A model generated the notes under the pieces. That model saw only the letters and a list, made by a program, of their open reading frames with translations, was not told the origin of the DNA and made no database searches. Below are positions 60,983 to 64,000 of a DNA stretch of 64,000 nucleotides, piece after piece (position 1 is the stretch's first letter; each line of letters begins with the position of its first letter). The translations under genes and the position numbers were made by a program. The stretch covers positions 15,393,028 to 15,457,027 of the forward strand of contig NC_134952.1 in assembly GCF_965638725.1 (NCBI RefSeq), given 5' to 3'. The DNA comes from Aptenodytes patagonicus (Eukaryota; Chordata; Aves; Sphenisciformes; Spheniscidae).

Positions 60983-63449
60983 CTGTAGAAGGAAAGTTGG
61001 GTGTCTGCTTCATGTGTGTGCTCCAACAGGCGTCTGACCTGAAGTATTAAGGGAGCAGGAGTCTAGGGTAGGTGGGTCTCTATACAGGTACTCTTTCTCC
61101 AGTCCACTGAGCAACTCCACTGTGCACCACTGAACTGCCAACCAATGCAATTTTATATATTTATATATATGGAAACTCCAGCATGTAACCCAAAAGCAAC
61201 AATTAGGTGTAAAATTGAGATCTATTCCTGTTAGTTTAATGTGTTAGGATCAAATAGAGTTTTCTGGTTAATTTGGGTTGCACTTTGTCCCATTATTGAC
61301 AGCCTTCTTCAGCAATTATTTTATTGTTCCTCTCCTTGAAAGTGTGAGTTAATTTGCAAAAACCTACATATAAATTTGTGTTTGTAGATAGCAACCACAA
61401 TCAAAACATTTTTTTTGCTGATACATTATCAGCATTTTTATGATGAATTATTATTTTCTTAGACAGAAATAATAATCTTAACATTCTGAAAATGAAATTG
61501 CTTTTGCCAGTAGCTCAGGAAATGAAGAGGAAAGAGCTTTGTTGACTATGTTCTCATGGGCTGGAAAGATCCTATCGTGATTTGCTAAGGTAAAAATCTG
61601 GAACACATTTGGCACAATTTTAGAGAAGTAGAGTCAGGAAGTAGATAGTTCCATGGAGCTGAATAGAAGTGAAAGGAAGTAAAGCAAATCACCTGTATTC
61701 GAGAGAGACTGTGGGTTTTCTACAGCCTCTAGATTAACTTGTTAAAGTAACGTATTCTCTATTATATATGGCACTTGTTTCAGGTGTGGTGCAAGTGATG
61801 TGAACTGGGGTTCAAAGGAACAATGGATTTGAGTTCCACAACTATGTCTGCTTTTCCTTCACAGCCAGGGATGGAAAAAATTTGATGATCCTGTGTGTAC
61901 ATACATACACACACACGCACATGCATGCACACACACATATTTCTCTCTCTCTCTATGTGTATATAAAGGTTCTTTTCTCTCTTCAGCATCTTTCCCTATT
62001 TTCACATGATGTTTCTTTACCTATTCTCCAAAATACCAAATGCCTCAAAAGGAAATATTTCTGGCTAGGACATATCAGAAATTTCATGTGACTCTATTCT
62101 GCCTACAATATATCTTTGAGAAACATATGCATTTTTCCTGTAATTTGACATTCTAGATGTCCTATTTTCCAGTTTTTCTGAAGCAGAATTTATATGGATA
62201 CATCAGTATTTTGATCACTGAAAGTCAAAGACTGTTTTGAGTTTTCTTACTTGCGACTGGCAGCTAATCAAATATTGCTGCTAGCTCAAAGACAAACCAT
62301 ATAACACTGACTTTCTCACTCTCCTGTTTTCTCACTGGGTCTGAGAGCATCTTGGGAATACTTTGGCCTTTGTTCAGAAGTTTGTAACCTTGTGGCAGAG
62401 GCCAAATAGATTTGGATAGTCTCTGAGTGCAGAGAGCTCTGAATCTAGGACTGTAACTTCCTATGTGATTTTTCCAGCAGTAAGAAATTATGCAAGAATT
62501 CTGGCTTCTTCAGCCTTGTGTTGTCTGCATCTGGCAGTTAAGTGCTGCTGGGGCATGCTAGCCATTCTCAGAACATGCTTCCAGGACTGGGTGCCCGGGG
62601 CAACCTAGGTGTGAAAAGACTGTGTGGGTTGCAAACAGCTATAGTCGTCTACATGTTCATCACCATCTAGGCGATGACAACTTTAGTTGAAGTCTGTAAA
62701 ACGTTTTCAGCTTGAATCTAGCTCCTTTGTAAGGCAGATAATCTTTGTCTCGTATTCAAATGCTTAATTCCACCCAAGGTACAAAGTAACAAAAGTCTAT
62801 TTTGGACCTTGCTTGGCACCTACTTGACGGCTGATAACTCCATTGGTGTTACAGTCACAGTCACTGCATGTAGCAAGGTGAAGATGTTACAGCTGTAGTC
62901 AGGCATGGCTCTGAGATGCTCTGGAAAAATCACACCAAAATATAGGGCCCTCCTGCCCCTTCTGTTACTGACTTTGCTCCAGGTAATTTACCTAGGAAGG
63001 GAGGAAGAGAGGAAAGTGGTGTTCTTGCTTTTACCCAGCTCCAGAATCAGCTTAATTAAAGGATGAGGTTATAGTTTAACAGGATTTTGTCTTCAGTGGT
63101 GATACTGGCCTCTTCACAGCCAGTCTCCCTGCTCTTTATGCTTGGTCTCGTCCATGTGCCAAAGTGCGCTCCCCTAAGAGGTACTTACAAAAACTGCTGT
63201 GAACAGGCTCAGAGATCTGGCTCGGTGATCTGGTTCATAACACAGCTGCACATACAAGTTGACAGAAATGAGGGGCATGAAAAGGAGACCACCTAGCAGT
63301 AAGGTGGTAGGGAGGGCATTCCTTAAGCAGATATTGCTGCGAAGACCACCGTGTTACAGCACAGCATCTGACCACAGTCTGAGGGACACTTAGGAAAATC
63401 TTTTTGGAGTGGTGCTTTGGGTTGTGTGGTGCAGATTGCCTCCTATGCA
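60983..63449. other. AT-rich sequence without recognised genes
   Basis: Contains a CA/CT/TA microsatellite at about 61,895-61,966. Other frames are short and unremarkable. Confidence 0.45.
61895..61966 (+). repeat. Compound CA, CT and TA microsatellite
   Basis: ACATACATACACACACACGC is followed by further CA repeats, then a CT run, then TATATA-type sequence. Confidence 0.9.
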
Positions 63450-63560
63450 AATTGCATCCCACCCCGTCAGGTGATATCTACACCAGTATCTAGGCTGGGG
63501 GCACTGTGGCCCTCAGTTAGGCTTTTCTGAACTTGAATGGGAGACCACAACACATTTTAA
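63450..63560 (+). repeat. Decayed 5S-rRNA-like sequence (5S pseudogene or 5S-derived SINE)
   Basis: The end of a 5S gene is echoed by CAGTTAG, then ACTTGAATGGGAGACCAC (compare the 5S internal-promoter motif ACTTGGATGGGAGACCGC), and upstream by GCATCCCACCCC and a GGGGGCACTGTGGCC block in the right order and spacing. Several small gaps are needed. AmnSINE1, a 5S-derived amniote SINE, would explain it equally well. It is not a functional rRNA gene. Confidence 0.4.
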
Positions 63561-64000
63561 GCACAGAGTTCAGTTCTGGGTTTAAAATAGAGTGAAAACA
63601 TGGCATTGGCAATGAGGCATCCACGACAGAGATGAAGCACTGTTAAACCAAGGTCCTTTTGTCATTCTGCATCTGCATTTGAAATCGTAGTCGACTTCCA
63701 TGGGGTGGGATCAAGGCTTGTCTGCTGAGGCACTTTCCATGTTGAATTTCACATACTTAAAAGGTTATGTGCCTTGCTTTAGAAATAAAGATCTTCCTAC
63801 AGTAAAGGGACTTCTGTCAACTAGAGAGACAGCAGCAGCTCCACATTGGTTATTTTAAATTTTAAGTTTTAAGAGACTTGGGAATATACTCTCACATTCC
63901 CATGTTATAAAGCCTTAAAGAGGTTGTGGTTACAAATAGACTCCTGCTGTTATCTTGCAACAGCGCTTGGTGTCAGGTCTTCGTTCTCTAAATCTATCCC
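63561..64000. other. AT-rich sequence without recognised genes
   Basis: Nothing supported to the window end. Confidence 0.4.

Noticed and set aside
1-64000. CRISPR array, bacterial operon or tRNA genes
   Set aside because: No spacer-repeat pattern, no prokaryotic gene layout and no convincing tRNA B-box were found; the long period and vertebrate features point to a eukaryotic tandem gene array.

Overview
The window looks like nuclear DNA of a bird, probably a neoavian. Three observations support this: (i) a tandem family related to ITPRIPL1 (inositol 1,4,5-trisphosphate receptor-interacting protein-like 1), a gene family known to be expanded in birds; (ii) CR1 LINE fragments; (iii) an endogenous retrovirus whose LTR and ERVL-like pol are of a kind common in avian genomes. 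Nothing prokaryotic is present. I worked by reading only, so family names are recognition calls and not search results.

Positions 1-25,850 form a GC-rich tandem array. The unit is 3,585 bp apart from a poly-G tract of 11-13 bases, and copies differ by only a handful of substitutions. The array was already running at position 1 and ends in a broken ninth unit. Each complete unit carries, on the minus strand, one ITPRIPL1-like gene: a candidate 5' non-coding exon, a 574-bp GT-AG intron, a coding exon whose ATG lies 3 nt after the acceptor, and an AATAAA signal. It also carries an old CR1 3' fragment. The coding exon reads 335 residues (signal-peptide-like N terminus, short coiled ectodomain, one membrane segment, acidic run, first half of the Mab-21-like domain). 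It then meets a TAG codon, after which family-like sequence continues in the same frame for about 60 codons before fading. Six copies have this structure. Two more (copies 5 and 6) share one 1,838-bp deletion that removes the start codon, intron, exon 1 and upstream region.

From 25,851 the sequence becomes AT-rich and gene-poor. It holds a long purine pentamer repeat (27,057-27,246), an old CR1 3' fragment (about 34,215-34,630) and a broken ERVL-like endogenous retrovirus (36,499-43,030) with one recognisable LTR. Beyond that is about 21 kb of mostly featureless sequence with one good candidate exon of an unrecognised host gene on the minus strand (60,753-60,982) and a decayed 5S-rRNA-like stretch near 63.5 kb.

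The main biological interest is the homogenised array: a recently amplified, apparently shortened membrane-protein gene whose edge coincides with the predicted mRNA 3' end. The genes in the window do not form a pathway; the array is a single gene repeated.
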